Assembly: GCA_003024985.2 (NCBI GenBank)
Contig: PXIH01S0081064.1
Length of the DNA: 11,059 nucleotides
Origin: Euperipatoides rowelli
Taxonomy: Eukaryota; Onychophora; Udeonychophora; Euonychophora; Peripatopsidae
Direction: 5' to 3' (one strand)
Part shown: positions 1-8,242 of the stretch, piece after piece
How positions within the stretch are numbered: the stretch's first letter is position 1
How the letters are laid out: every line of letters begins with the position of its first letter
Notes under the pieces: generated by a model
Told to the model about the DNA's origin: nothing
Database searches by the model: none
The model's input: only the letters and a program-made list of their open reading frames with translations
Position numbers and translations under genes: made by a program

Positions 1-260
1 TATACAAGTAAATTTTTTTTATTTATTCAACAGTGGATTGATGTATAAACTGGTGTTCATTTTGGGTTGTCCTGGAAAAACCCATTTAACAGTTTCCAAT
101 ATATTTAATAGATAACAAACGAGAAAAAAATCCCTTGTGCTTACCGATGGCAACATAAAATTCACCATTTTCCAGCACTTCGGCCACCTAGGATAGAACC
201 CATGATCCCTTTATATTGCACAAACTCCGGTAGCAATGATGCTAACCCCTGGATCACTGG
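1..260 (-). mobile_element. Degraded tRNA-derived SINE, probably cut by the window edge
   Basis: Read on the minus strand, this stretch starts with a tRNA-like head. An A-box-like TGATCCAGGGG lies at 256-246 and a B-box-like GGGTTCTATCC at 201-191. These are the two internal Pol III promoter elements of tRNA genes, here 55 nt apart, which is longer than in an ordinary type I tRNA. Downstream on the same strand is a non-tRNA body, including a GGGTTTTTCCAGGAC segment near 84-70 that resembles a segment of the SINE at 4653. It ends in an A-rich tail (AATAAATAAAAAAAA, about 26-12). I found no target-site duplication; the 3' flank is only about 12 bases long before the window starts. The 5' limit near 260 is approximate. 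What is seen is two promoter boxes and an A tail; SINE identity is inferred. Confidence 0.6.
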
Positions 261-311
261 TGCAGTACATATTTGTTGGGTTTTATTTCTTAAGCAATAT
301 TAAAAATAATA

Positions 312-337
312 AATAACCCATATGTATATGGGTTATT
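312..337. repeat. Perfect palindrome, 11-bp arms
   Basis: AATAACCCATA (312-322) and its exact reverse complement TATGGGTTATT (327-337) flank a 4-nt TGTA spacer, so the DNA could extrude a cruciform or an RNA could fold as a hairpin. A partly matching TGGGTTTTATT lies nearby at about 278-288. There is no TIR/TSD arrangement that would make it a transposon end. Function unknown. Confidence 0.75.
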
Positions 338-1499
338 ATTACCAGTATAAAATTTTCTTATTTTGTATTTAGTTATACATATTTTATACATTTGTAAGTC
401 ACGTGTAATAACGTTACATGCATGCATGTGCAGAAAATATATGTGCATGTGAATTGTACAAAGATAAATGTTAAAGCAATTATCATTAATTTCCATAATT
501 AACATGAAAAGATATCCTTCGAATTTATTGGGATTTTTTTTTTAGAAGATGTAGTATATAGTAATGAAAATATATTGCACTAATAAACTAAGTATTTCCC
601 ATAAGCATTAATAATAACACAATAAATAATTCCCAAATTATTTTGCTAAATAAATAAATTCCTACGTTTTTATTTATTTTTACTTATATTAACAATGAAT
701 GAGTTATATGCTAATGTATTGTTTTTTTTCTTAATATGACATTAAATAAAAAACTTTCAATGACAAAATTAAGACGTTTATTTATTTGAGATTTTTAAAA
801 AAAATCATTGCTATTGGAACTAGTTTAAATTATATTTCTATTAATTTTTATAATCTTTGTGAAAAACTTCTAATTAAAGTTTTGATTTTTATATAAGCTT
901 GCATAAGTGTCAATGCTCTGCATTAACTTGAAGTCACTGAATATTGGCTTTTGAACATTAAAAAGAATTTCAAAGGGAAAATATTGATAATTGATATTAA
1001 TTTAGAATAAATGTCAATAGCAACATCAAAGAATTAACACATATTAGATCAAAGGTTTCAGTTTAAAAATAATATTAAATAAGTTATAATGATAATTAGA
1101 TGAAATATAATCTTAAATAATAGTGATAATTAGATTAATTTTTATGGTGACTTAGTTAACTCTTGTTTTAATATTTTTTATATAAAAAATAAATAAAATG
1201 TTTCATTATATCCTGGAGCGGGTATAAACTTGTTTTTAAATAAACAGTGTAGCTTTACAATTGGAAAAAAAATCAAAGTTAGTGTCAATCTTTCCCCAAA
1301 GCCTGCTTCCCATCAATGATTTACTGCATTTGTTGATATTTATATTGTTAGGGACAGAAAACAAAGAGAGAACAAATTATCTTAGAATAAGAAAGTGTTA
1401 GTAAACTGAGTTGTTTCCATAGCAAGTTTTTTTTAATAAAGTAAAGCAGTGTACTGAATAGCCACTTAGAGCCTAATAATAATCATAGATATGGAACTA
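338..1499. other. AT-rich non-coding stretch, no gene seen
   Basis: There is no convincing coding region on either strand. The stretch is dominated by A/T runs and short direct repeats, for example the 12-mer TGATAATTAGAT at 1090-1101 and again at 1124-1135. The one open minus-strand frame (290-505) is low-complexity and matches no family I know. It is best read as intergenic or intronic DNA. Confidence 0.6.
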
Positions 1500-1618
1500 C
1501 CCCCCTCTCCCCCATTTGTTTAAAAATGTAAAATAATCTTATTTTCCACCTCCGCCTATTACCTTCCCATTTCTCCCCTCTCACAGCTTCCCTCTGCTTT
1601 TCCCTATCCCCTTCCACA
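1500..1618 (+). other. Pyrimidine-rich tract
   Basis: The plus strand is strongly C/T-biased here, with runs such as CCCCCCTCTCCCCC (1501 onward) and a second block at 1546-1615. The second block contains TTTCTCCCCTCTCACAG, which has the look of a eukaryotic 3' splice acceptor (polypyrimidine tract then CAG). No open reading frame follows it, so an exon call is not supported. It could equally be a simple-sequence relic. Confidence 0.4.
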
Positions 1619-1913
1619 AATTGGTGTAAAAATGACAAAATTTTTAAAATTAAAACCCAATGCTAATAATAGTTTAAGTTATTGAATTTTTGTTACAATT
1701 TTACTCAATAGATGGCGTTAGTCTATTTCTGCACACATCAACATACTTGATAAGGATATAGATAGATATTGTGCTGTTGTTTACAGAGGCATGTAAAATA
1801 TTATATAGGTTAAACAATCAGAACAGAATAATTTATGAAATGATTGTAAAATTAAGTATTGTTAAATGATTAAAAAATAAATTGATCCCTCTATATATAT
1901 ATAAATATGATAG
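1619..1913. other. AT-rich non-coding stretch, no gene seen
   Basis: No coding signal on either strand. A short (TA)n microsatellite lies at about 1893-1902, next to the target site of the following SINE. Confidence 0.5.
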
Positions 1914-1924
1914 TGAATCAATAT
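1914..1924. repeat. Target-site duplication, left copy
   Basis: TGAATCAATAT, identical to 2108-2118. It marks the 3' end of the minus-strand SINE. Confidence 0.8.
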
Positions 1925-2107
1925 ATTTTTTTAATAATTCCAGAATATTATACATAATTTTTTATTTAGAAAAAAACATAAAAATCACTCATATCTACAT
2001 TTGGACAAATGCCAGGGAAAATTCCTCCCTAGATTTGACCCGGTAACCTTGGGGTTACCAGTTTGGTCTAGTCAGCAGCCTTCACAACTAGACCAGCCCC
2101 GCAGAGC
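1925..2107 (-). mobile_element. tRNA-derived SINE with exact 11-bp TSD
   Basis: On the minus strand the element opens with a tRNA-like head. An A box TGGTCTAGTTG lies at 2095-2085 and a B-box-like GGGTCAAATCT at 2041-2031, 54 nt apart. Just before the B box is a perfect 7-bp hairpin, GGTAACC with GGTTACC (2059-2042). That is where a type II tRNA (Ser/Leu) carries its long variable arm, so a type II ancestor is likely. The body continues into AT-rich sequence and ends in an A-rich tail near the left boundary. The element is bounded by exact copies of TGAATCAATAT at 1914-1924 and 2108-2118, as expected for target-primed retrotransposition. At about 183 bp it is a short SINE. The rest of the tRNA fold is decayed, so it is not a working tRNA gene. 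Confidence 0.8.
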
Positions 2108-2118
2108 TGAATCAATAT
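2108..2118. repeat. Target-site duplication, right copy
   Basis: TGAATCAATAT, identical to 1914-1924. It marks the 5' end of the minus-strand SINE, just outside its tRNA-like head. Confidence 0.8.
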
Positions 2119-3977
2119 TGTATTCATAGATTCCAACATTGTTAAATAGTTTGCAGTGTTGTAGGCTATATGCACAATAGTTTACATTCATGTGTCTTTG
2201 CTGTTTTCTAATAAATGTCATGTTAATGTGGATTGATAAATCACAGATTGTAATTAATATTCAAAGCAATCAATTCTTCTTGCACATGCAAATTAGTGCT
2301 AATTTATTCAGACAGTTTGTTTTGCATATGAGCATATTCTAAAAATAAAAGAATGGTGCACACATGCAAAAGGTCTTGCATGCACGGGGTGGTTTCTGCC
2401 ACCATCAAGTATAATTTATTTTGTAAATATTCTATGATGTTGGCTGGTAGAGCCATCCGGATGTTTGTTTGACCACCCTGTTTTATTTTCATCTGCTAGA
2501 TGTTTGTGCTGGGGTTTATAATTTGTCTGTAGCAACAATAATTGCTGTTTATTTGTATTTGACCTGTATTTGGAATAAACAGTTATAAATCCATTTTTGC
2601 CTTACCTTAATTTTCTTGTACAGCCTATAATAAACAAATCTTAGTTAACACCCAACAATGTTGGTCTCCAAAATCAATCATTTCAAGAGTCTCTTACTAT
2701 CATGTATATAAAGCAGAGTATCAATATGTATGAATGCTCGTAACTCAAAGTCTACTGAATTAATTTGGATGCATTATTTTTATTAATATTCTGCATCTAT
2801 CTGGGAAGGTTTTAAGCCATATACCATGTGATGGGATTCTACATTAGGGATTTTTTCTGTATTGAATTTAAATGTAGTTGGATTTTATAACTGGATATTG
2901 AAGCAAGTGCAAGAGCTGAAAGAATGAGATCCTGAAGAAACACAGTAAAACAAAGACTATTTATAAATTATAAATTAATATACTGTATGTATGGAAATGA
3001 TTTCCAGAAGTTATTGTACATAGTGTGAATAAATTCTGTATTTACTTCATAAAATTTATTTATTTTTTAAAAACAAAATTGTATAGATGGCATTTCCATT
3101 ATGAACACCATTCAGAATTGAAAAGGTCACACATAGGCCTAAAAGTTAATCCTAATACATAATAATTGTCATACCTTATTTTCTGAAATTATGGTGGATT
3201 ACTTCAAACTTTTACATTGAGTCTGGCAGCCTAGTCATGAGTGATTAGTAGTGATCAGGTAAATCTAAGGTGACAATGTGGACTATGATTAGATCCAAGG
3301 GTCACCCAGTTTCTCACTTTTTCTTTTTTCTGAGTCTGGTATCTCTGCATATAAGTTGTTTGGCACCTATATTCAAAGATTTCAGAATGTCACAAAAGTT
3401 GGAATGTTTGAAAAGAAAGATGTTGTAATACTACTCGACTGATTACAATACTATAACAAATACTGATTGTAAATTATTGTAAATAAAAAAAGTAGTTCCT
3501 CTTTGTGAGAAAATAAATTTGAAAAAAGATATGCATTTGTAGAGTTTTATTTTCTGTTAAAAAAAAAAAAAACAACAGAAATTTGTATCTAAGAGATTGC
3601 ACAAGATGGTTGCAGAAAGGGGCAACTATCAAATGTTCAGTCAAAGATCACAGAATAAATGATTTGCAAAATTATCTGCTAATATTAGAAATAAAGATAA
3701 TGTTTTAGAAAACATAGAAATTATTCTGCCAAATATGTACATTTTCATTGAGATATTGAAATAGGGAATTGAGGTCAGTCTAAGATGAAAAAAGATTTGA
3801 GGGACAACCTTGTTGGACTATATTCTGTTGTTATCCAGCATATTTGTATTTGTATAGCATAATGAAGAATTAGAACCACAAATAATGGTGAGTGAGATTA
3901 TTAAAGCAATTGCACAGTTAAATGGAATTTAAAATATAACTAGAATATATAATCCAAGGAATCTTAAATACTTTAGT
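2119..3977. other. Non-coding stretch with scattered poly(A) signals
   Basis: No protein family could be recognised. A minus-strand open frame of 62 codons (2304-2492) has a fairly ordinary composition but no motif I know, and I do not call it a gene. The plus strand has AATAAA at 2574-2579, 3028-3033 and 3513-3518 in moderately complex sequence, as in 3' UTRs. An A14 run at 3559-3572 is flanked by the 8-bp inverted pair TTTCTGTT/AACAGAAA (3551-3558 and 3574-3581). This could include the 3' UTR of a gene outside the window, or old repeat debris. The sequence alone does not decide. Confidence 0.4.
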
Positions 3978-4056
3978 GTGGTTGTAACAGATGAATATTA
4001 TAAATATGTGTTGGATAAATATTTTATTCAGTCCACAGAAAATTATGTTGTTTCTG

Positions 4057-4092
4057 CAACATATCTTTACTTTACAACATATCTTTACTTTA
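4057..4092 (+). repeat. Tandem duplication, 2 x 18 bp
   Basis: CAACATATCTTTACTTTA occurs twice with no spacer (4057-4074 and 4075-4092). Being a multiple of three, it leaves the surrounding open frame intact and repeats the residues TYLYFT. It is a small local slippage or duplication event just upstream of the LINE endonuclease. Confidence 0.9.
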
Positions 4093-4196
4093 CCAACCTG
4101 CAGATTTACGACCTATTTCCTTACATTGTAGGCATAAAGGCTCTCTTCCAGGCACTGTTATTAATAACACATAATGTAGTATTAATGGCATTACAT

Positions 4197-4652
4197 TATG
4201 AAAATAAAAAATTTTCTTTTTTGAGCTTAAACGTTCGAGGTATGAATAAACGTAACAAATCGTTTATCAGTTATAGGTCAATTTTAAAAGTTTTGCCTTC
4301 TTTATGTTTTATTCGGGAAACTTGAATCAAACAACCAGATAGTCAGAGAATGTGGAGAATTTTAGAAAGAAAATACATGGTTTATGAGGCAAGACATGAA
4401 ACAGCATATGCCGGAATTGGGCCTCCCGTGTTCTCCGAGTAGAAAACATTTCTGGAAGATTGATGAAAGTGGAAGCTATTGTAAATGGGGAAAAAATGTG
4501 TTTATAAGTATTTATGTACTAATTTTAACGGTGGCTTCGATTTCATTATACAAAAGATTGAATGTGTGATTAAAAAAATAAACAGTGATAAATTAGTAAT
4601 TTACTGTGATGGGAATATAAATAATCATATAAAAGAAAATAATTACCAAAAG
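4197..4652 (+). pseudogene. LINE ORF2 endonuclease, N-terminal part
   Basis: The reading frame running from 3978 enters a recognisable APE-like endonuclease at about 4197. The block FSFLSLNVRGMNKRNK contains the conserved Asn (codon 4230-4232), and RET holds the catalytic Glu (4317-4319), with RET in place of the usual QET. A TGA at 4323-4325 breaks the frame, but the same frame then continues with endonuclease-like sequence. There are further stops near 4440-4460. The segment ends with a decayed version of the GDxN motif, CDGN (about 4605-4616), where Asp and Asn remain. In living elements this domain nicks the target DNA to prime reverse transcription. It is cut at 4652 by a SINE and resumes at 4904. 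The 73 codons before 4197 are in frame but match nothing I know. Confidence 0.8.
4643..4652. repeat. Target-site duplication, left copy (SINE 4653)
   Basis: TTACCAAAAG, identical to 4894-4903. The last three bases are the AAG codon after which the LINE frame is interrupted. Confidence 0.88.
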
Positions 4653-4893
4653 TCTCGGTTCCGTGGTCGAGTGGGTTTCTGCTCGATGAACCTGAGACAT
4701 ATGCCGGAGGTTATAGGTTCGATCCCCGGCTAGGGCAGTTAAGGAAATGATTTTTTCCCTAAGCTATAACAGCTCGCCTTGGGTTTTTTCCCAGTACGCT
4801 GCCCTTCTTAACACCTAGGAACCTGTTTCTGGTGTATTTATTATTATTATATTATTATTAATTATTAAGTAAACACACACACAAAAAAAATGT
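4653..4893 (+). mobile_element. tRNA-derived SINE inserted in the LINE endonuclease
   Basis: The head has an excellent A box, TGGTCGAGTGG (4664-4674), and B box, GGTTCGATCCC (4716-4726), 52 nt apart, close to consensus Pol III elements and suggesting a Ser/Leu-like tRNA ancestor. A non-tRNA body follows (about 4735-4834), containing GGGTTTTTTCCCAGTACG (4781-4798). The tail is a microsatellite: ATT repeats (4835-4867), then an AC run (4873-4883), then A8. The element is bounded by exact 10-bp duplications, TTACCAAAAG. It lacks coding capacity and would have depended on a partner LINE. Well-preserved promoter boxes suggest it is younger than the LINE around it. Two internal T6 runs (4751-4756 and 4784-4789) would be expected to hamper Pol III read-through. 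Confidence 0.88.
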
Positions 4894-4903
4894 TTACCAA
4901 AAG
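4894..4903. repeat. Target-site duplication, right copy (SINE 4653)
   Basis: TTACCAAAAG, identical to 4643-4652. The LINE frame resumes at the next base, 4904. Confidence 0.88.
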
Positions 4904-5265
4904 ATGTTAAATAAATGGTCGTTGATAGACTTATCAGTAGTGAGGAGTAAACAAAACCTAAATACAAGATTTACATCTATGTTAAATGGGAACAGACTAG
5001 ACAGAGTAGCAATTTCAAGTTTATTGAATATAGAGTTTGATTATGAGCTAATATTTTGTTCTTTCACAGATCATTTAATGATACTATGTAGTGAATTAAG
5101 ACAAATCTATTTGAACAATGTAAATAATGTTAGAAATTTCATTCCTCAGTGGGATACAGATACGGTAAAAAAATGTCAGCTTCATGTTGAGGCGCAGGTG
5201 AAATCAATGAATGAGGTTTTAAATCCAATCAGTGACTGGATTGTAAGAAAAAAATCAATGTACTA
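4904..5265 (+). pseudogene. LINE ORF2 endonuclease, C-terminal part and start of linker
   Basis: This 120-codon open segment continues the endonuclease after the SINE. WSLIDL (residues 5-10) matches the family's LxDxW-like block. RLDR (31-34) is the usual SRLDRxxxS block. FTDHLMI (54-60) is the SDH motif with Ser replaced by Thr, retaining the catalytic Asp-His pair. The ATG at 4904 is not a real start: it lies inside the old ORF and is in frame with the codon ending at 4652 once the SINE and one TSD copy are discounted. Residues from about 65 on lead into the alpha-helical linker. A TAA at 5263-5265 breaks the frame. Confidence 0.8.
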
Positions 5266-5266
5266 A

Positions 5267-5410
5267 TTTGCAATGGAGTTACAAAGAAAAAATGATAATC
5301 AAATGATATATGAGTTGAAAAAATTAAAAAAGGAAGTTGATATTTTAAATTCAGTAATTGTTGATAAAAAGTTGTTGGCAATTAAAATGTGGAGGATTGA
5401 GTCTCTAGGG
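5267..5410 (+). pseudogene. LINE ORF2 linker, part 1 (coiled-coil-like)
   Basis: In the same frame as the endonuclease after a single stop, this segment is rich in Lys, Glu and Leu (ELKKLKKEVDILNSVIVDKK). It resembles the helical connector between endonuclease and RT in Tx1/L1 ORF2 proteins. It ends at 5410, exactly at the left end of the hAT insertion; apparent coding beyond 5410 belongs to the hAT element. Confidence 0.65.
5403..5410. repeat. hAT target-site duplication, left copy
   Basis: CTCTAGGG, one mismatch to the right copy at 6193-6200. Confidence 0.8.
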
Positions 5411-6192
5411 CAGGGGTCTCAAATAAGTGGCCCGGATGCCACATGCGGCTCTATATGTCATCTAGTGCAGCCCTTTGTCAATCTAAAATAAAGTAATTGA
5501 TTGCGGCCCACCTGCAAATGTCTGGCAATTAAAATTTAATGGCTTTTTTTTTTTTTTTTATAAAACAAAACTTTAACCAGCGCACTATAAATATTTCTAT
5601 CAGACAGGTTTTTTTTTTTTTGACATTCAGACTGATAGAAATGTATCTATCGTTTTTAGACAATTACATTTTAATTTTTAATAAATGTGTTTTAAAACAA
5701 TCAGAGTTGTATAAAATCTTTCTTTCAGGCAGATATTTTTTTAAATGTATTTTCAATCAGACAGACGGATTAGCCACAAATGTATGCTTTTCGTCTATTT
5801 ATAGGTTATTATATTGTTAAACATCTTTACTTAACTCTCCCAGGAAAAAAAGTTATTTCTCTTTTTGATAAAGTTTATCTAATATTGTCATGTATAATTA
5901 TTATAGGTGTATATGAGTAACATATGGTCAAGTAAAGTTGATTATATTATCCCCTTTTTAAGTTACCTTGTTATCGAATTAACAAAACTACTTTTGAAGT
6001 TTAGCCTACTCTTGATTATTGTATAATTTTCAAAGAGATGGGAATAATTTTTTTTGAGGAAGGGGTTGTGGGCTTTGCAATGAACTCTGGGGGGGGGGGG
6101 CAACCACATGACCCCTATGTGTTGTGGTGTGGCTCGCATATCTTGGGATATCTCATATTTGGCCCTCCTATTAATTGAGTTTGAGACCCCTG
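5411..6192. mobile_element. Non-autonomous hAT transposon (MITE-like)
   Basis: The ends are perfect 13-bp inverted repeats: CAGGGGTCTCAAA at 5411-5423 and TTTGAGACCCCTG at 6180-6192. CAGGGG ends are typical of hAT-superfamily elements. The flanking 8-mers, CTCTAGGG (5403-5410) and CTCTAGAG (6193-6200), differ at one base, and the right copy fits the hAT target consensus nTCTAGAn. The interior is 782 bp with no transposase: the open frame at 5539-5820 is low-complexity. It contains long T runs, a G12 run (6089-6100), GGCCC-containing sub-terminal sequence near both ends, and an 11-bp internal inverted repeat, ATTTCTATCAG/CTGATAGAAAT (5593-5603 and 5632-5642). It would have been mobilised by a transposase encoded elsewhere. 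Orientation cannot be assigned. Confidence 0.9.
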
Positions 6193-6200
6193 CTCTAGAG
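6193..6200. repeat. hAT target-site duplication, right copy
   Basis: CTCTAGAG, a perfect fit to the hAT preference nTCTAGAn. The left copy has one substitution. Confidence 0.8.
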
Positions 6201-6603
6201 GGTATTCAAAGATGATGATTATCTTTTAAATTAAGAAAGGAAATTTATTTAACAACCAATACATCAAAAAATGTAATATATAAATGGTTGAGATATGAAA
6301 AGAGAAAGGCAATGGTATTATGTAAATGGCAATGTCTATTGTGATAATAGTTCAATAGTCGAAAGTATGCAATTATTTCATGAACAACAGATAAACAATC
6401 AAATTAAAAACAAAATATCTGATGATAAATATAATTATTTCTTTCATGAAGGGGATTTGAGAATTAGAACAGGGAAAAATCCTGCATTACCTATTGTAGG
6501 AAGGGAAAATCCGGAATTAAATGACAATATAACATTGGGTGAGTTGAAAGAGGTGTTAAAAAATATTAAAAAAAAACTGTATCACTGGGGCCGTATAGTA
6601 TGA
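6201..6603 (+). pseudogene. LINE ORF2 linker, part 2
   Basis: After the hAT element the LINE continues. Positions 6201-6294 are decayed, with several stops. From 6295 a 102-codon open stretch reads WYYVNGNVYCDNSSIVESMQ early on, equivalent to the NG.V..D...I...F block that sits before the RT in L1/Tx1 proteins, followed by a Leu/Lys-rich stretch ending in LGELKEVLKNIKKK, like the segment just upstream of RT motif 1. The ATG at 6295 is incidental. A stop at 6601-6603 and a frame change separate it from the RT block at 6678. Confidence 0.65.
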
Positions 6604-6677
6604 ATTTTCAATAATTAGGGGAATGAATTTGAAATCAAAAATTTCTTTGTTGAATTATTTTAATGCTTTGCTAAACG

Positions 6678-6875
6678 ATGAATGAAGGTGATGAGGTGAT
6701 AATGAAAAATAACCTGGTATTTCTAAAAATGCTGCCAAAGGCAAAAGGTGAAGAAATAATAGTAAATTGTAAGCAAGTAAGGTCTATATCACTGATCATT
6801 GAGGATCTTAAAATACTTGCAAAAATATTATTGGCAAAGGTGAGTTCCAATTTGAGTGAACTACTTCCGGTATAA
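6678..6875 (+). pseudogene. LINE reverse transcriptase, N-terminal motifs
   Basis: Residues around KQVRSISLIIEDLKILAKIL line up with the conserved RPISLLNxDYKIxxKxLA block (RT motif 2) of non-LTR retrotransposons, followed by a stretch like the usual LANRLKxxLP (here LLAKVSSNLSELLP). The preceding Lys-rich segment corresponds to the IPK.GKD region. The canonical RP is changed to VR. This block is in a different frame from the linker before it and the RT core after it, so indels have occurred on both sides. The antisense open frame over the same bases is a shadow. Confidence 0.75.
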
Positions 6876-6916
6876 GTGGAAGGCATATTCAGGAGGTTCT
6901 AGTTTATTATCAGCTT

Positions 6917-7400
6917 GTGTTTACTGAATTTAATAGCAAGGGCAGACATGAAATAATGTTATTTCGCATTGACATGGAGAAAGTATTCGACATGGTGTGT
7001 ATGGATTATATGATTTATCTAAAAAGCAAATATCTAGGCATTAATAAAACTACTGCATTGATAGGGAATTTGTTAAAATCCAAGCAAGTCACCTTTTTAA
7101 ATGGTAAAATACATGCTAATTTTAAGCCTTAGCATCATTCGTTACTTCAAGGTTCACCCTTGTCATCGGCAATGTACTATTTATACCTGTTTGAACTAAT
7201 TATGAGGGTAGAAAGAGAATTAAAAGGTGTATTTTTAAGTGGGAAGACCCAAATTATCTAAACTCTTAACTATATTGATGACGTATCAGTTTTTCTTACA
7301 ACTGATAGGGAATTTAGAGTTGTGCTTTCTATTTTTAAGGAAGTGGACTACTTACAGGGTCTAAAATTAATTGGCAAAAATTGTATGTATATAGTATAAC
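6917..7400 (+). pseudogene. LINE reverse transcriptase, catalytic core
   Basis: In one frame, read through two stops (TAG 7130-7132, TAA 7259-7261), three hallmark RT motifs appear. FRIDMEKVFD (residues 16-25) is the motif A of RT with the catalytic Asp at residue 19 and the AFD Asp at 25. LLQGSPLSSAMY (from 7142, with QG at 7148) is motif B. YIDDVSVFL (YIDD at 7271-7282) is the catalytic YxDD of motif C. The catalytic aspartates are all still present; only the stops and outer frameshifts show the gene is dead. This domain copies the element's RNA at the nicked target. Coding similarity fades around 7400, where a further frame change leads into the thumb. Confidence 0.9.
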
Positions 7401-7448
7401 AAAAAGAAAATTGAAATTTGCTCATATTGTGGGAGGAACTAAATAAAA

Positions 7449-7806
7449 AATACTGGGACTAGATTTTCCATTAAATGATACTGTGAAAATTGCAAAGCAG
7501 ATTTTTGAAAATAATTGGGATATCATTGAAAAAAAATTATGAATGATAAAGCAATCAACTAAAGATTGGATAGCAAGAGTTAACATTAATAATGTTTGTG
7601 CTATATCAAGATGGGTTTATTTTCTTCCGGTTTTTAAACTTACTGTTAGGATTTTTAAAAAAATAAATACAGCATTTTCTAACACCATCTTTGGAAAATA
7701 TAAAATTTTGGCCATGGAAAAAGTCTACTCTCTGTTGAAAAAGGAAGGGGGGGGGGGGGGGGTTGGGATTGATGGATGTATGAATTTTGGCAAAGTCTCT
7801 AATTAA
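7449..7806 (+). pseudogene. LINE ORF2 thumb/connection region
   Basis: The frame opens with LGLDFPLND, equivalent to the LG(I/V).... block after the YADD motif. It has one TGA (7540-7542), then runs through WIARVNINNVCAISRWVYFLPV, matching the L.L.GR..V.N..VLSK..Y.L.V pattern of L1/Tx1 elements, and ends at KKEGG, the conserved EGGLG motif. That motif is distorted by a 16-base G run (7747-7762) and a stop follows at 7804-7806. Confidence 0.75.
7747..7762 (+). repeat. G16 homopolymer
   Basis: Sixteen consecutive G residues sit at the site of the EGGLG-encoding codons of the LINE. Slippage of a short G run in the ancestral sequence is the simplest origin. Length may be unreliable because such runs are hard to sequence. 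Confidence 0.85.
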
Positions 7807-7978
7807 GAATTTAATAGGGAAAATGAGTAATTTAAACAATGTAATTAGTATATTTGTGCAATGTCCGATTCTAATTAAACATCCTTTGGTTAAATATTGG
7901 ATAAAGATCTATTTAAAAATGGTAGAACTAGAGCAAAACGAAACTTTAAGAGGGTATAAAAAATAGCATTTATGTTTT

Positions 7979-8242
7979 TTGAAAGGCAATTGCAAATATA
8001 AAAGGTACAAACATAAAATGATAAATATGAGTAGATTTAAAAAATTCCACATAGTGGGAAACATGGCAAACTTTGTATACAAGTGTAGGATGGGGATATT
8101 ATCGACTGGTGAGGAACTGGCCAAAAGAAATATTATTGGTCAGGTTCCCAAGTGTATGTACTGTAAAGTTCAAAATGAAACATTTGTTCATTTATTTTCT
8201 CAGTGTTCAGTAATAGTGAATGAAATAAAGTGGTATTGTTAG
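7979..8242 (+). pseudogene. LINE ORF2 C-terminal zinc knuckle region
   Basis: The segment contains NFVYKCRMGILSTGEELAKR, then CMYCKVQNETFVHLFSQC. The latter is a C-x2-C-x8-H-x4-C knuckle (Cys59, Cys62, His71, Cys76; 8153-8206) of the zinc-binding type found at the C-terminus of many LINE RT proteins, where ETxxHLFxxC is characteristic. All four ligands are intact. Positions 7807-7978 between the thumb and this block are decayed but in the right place for the intervening segment. The open frame ends at TAG 8240-8242. The antisense frame at 7909-8124 is a shadow. Confidence 0.85.

Noticed and set aside
1540-1620. Splice acceptor and exon after the pyrimidine tract
   Set aside because: TTTCTCCCCTCTCACAG looks like an acceptor but no reading frame follows, and no donor or second exon was seen.
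2029-2107. Functional tRNA gene on the minus strand
   Set aside because: It has promoter boxes and an arm-like hairpin, but the B box is degenerate and the unit is the head of a TSD-bounded SINE.
2304-2492. 62-codon minus-strand open frame as a small gene or exon
   Set aside because: No motif, splice context or conserved neighbour supports it; length is within chance expectation.
4653-4740. Functional tRNA gene
   Set aside because: A and B boxes are good, but the ends do not form an acceptor stem, and the unit sits in a TSD-bounded element with body and tail.
5539-5820. 93-codon open frame as a hAT transposase remnant
   Set aside because: It is Phe-rich low-complexity translation of T runs with no hAT catalytic or dimerisation motif.
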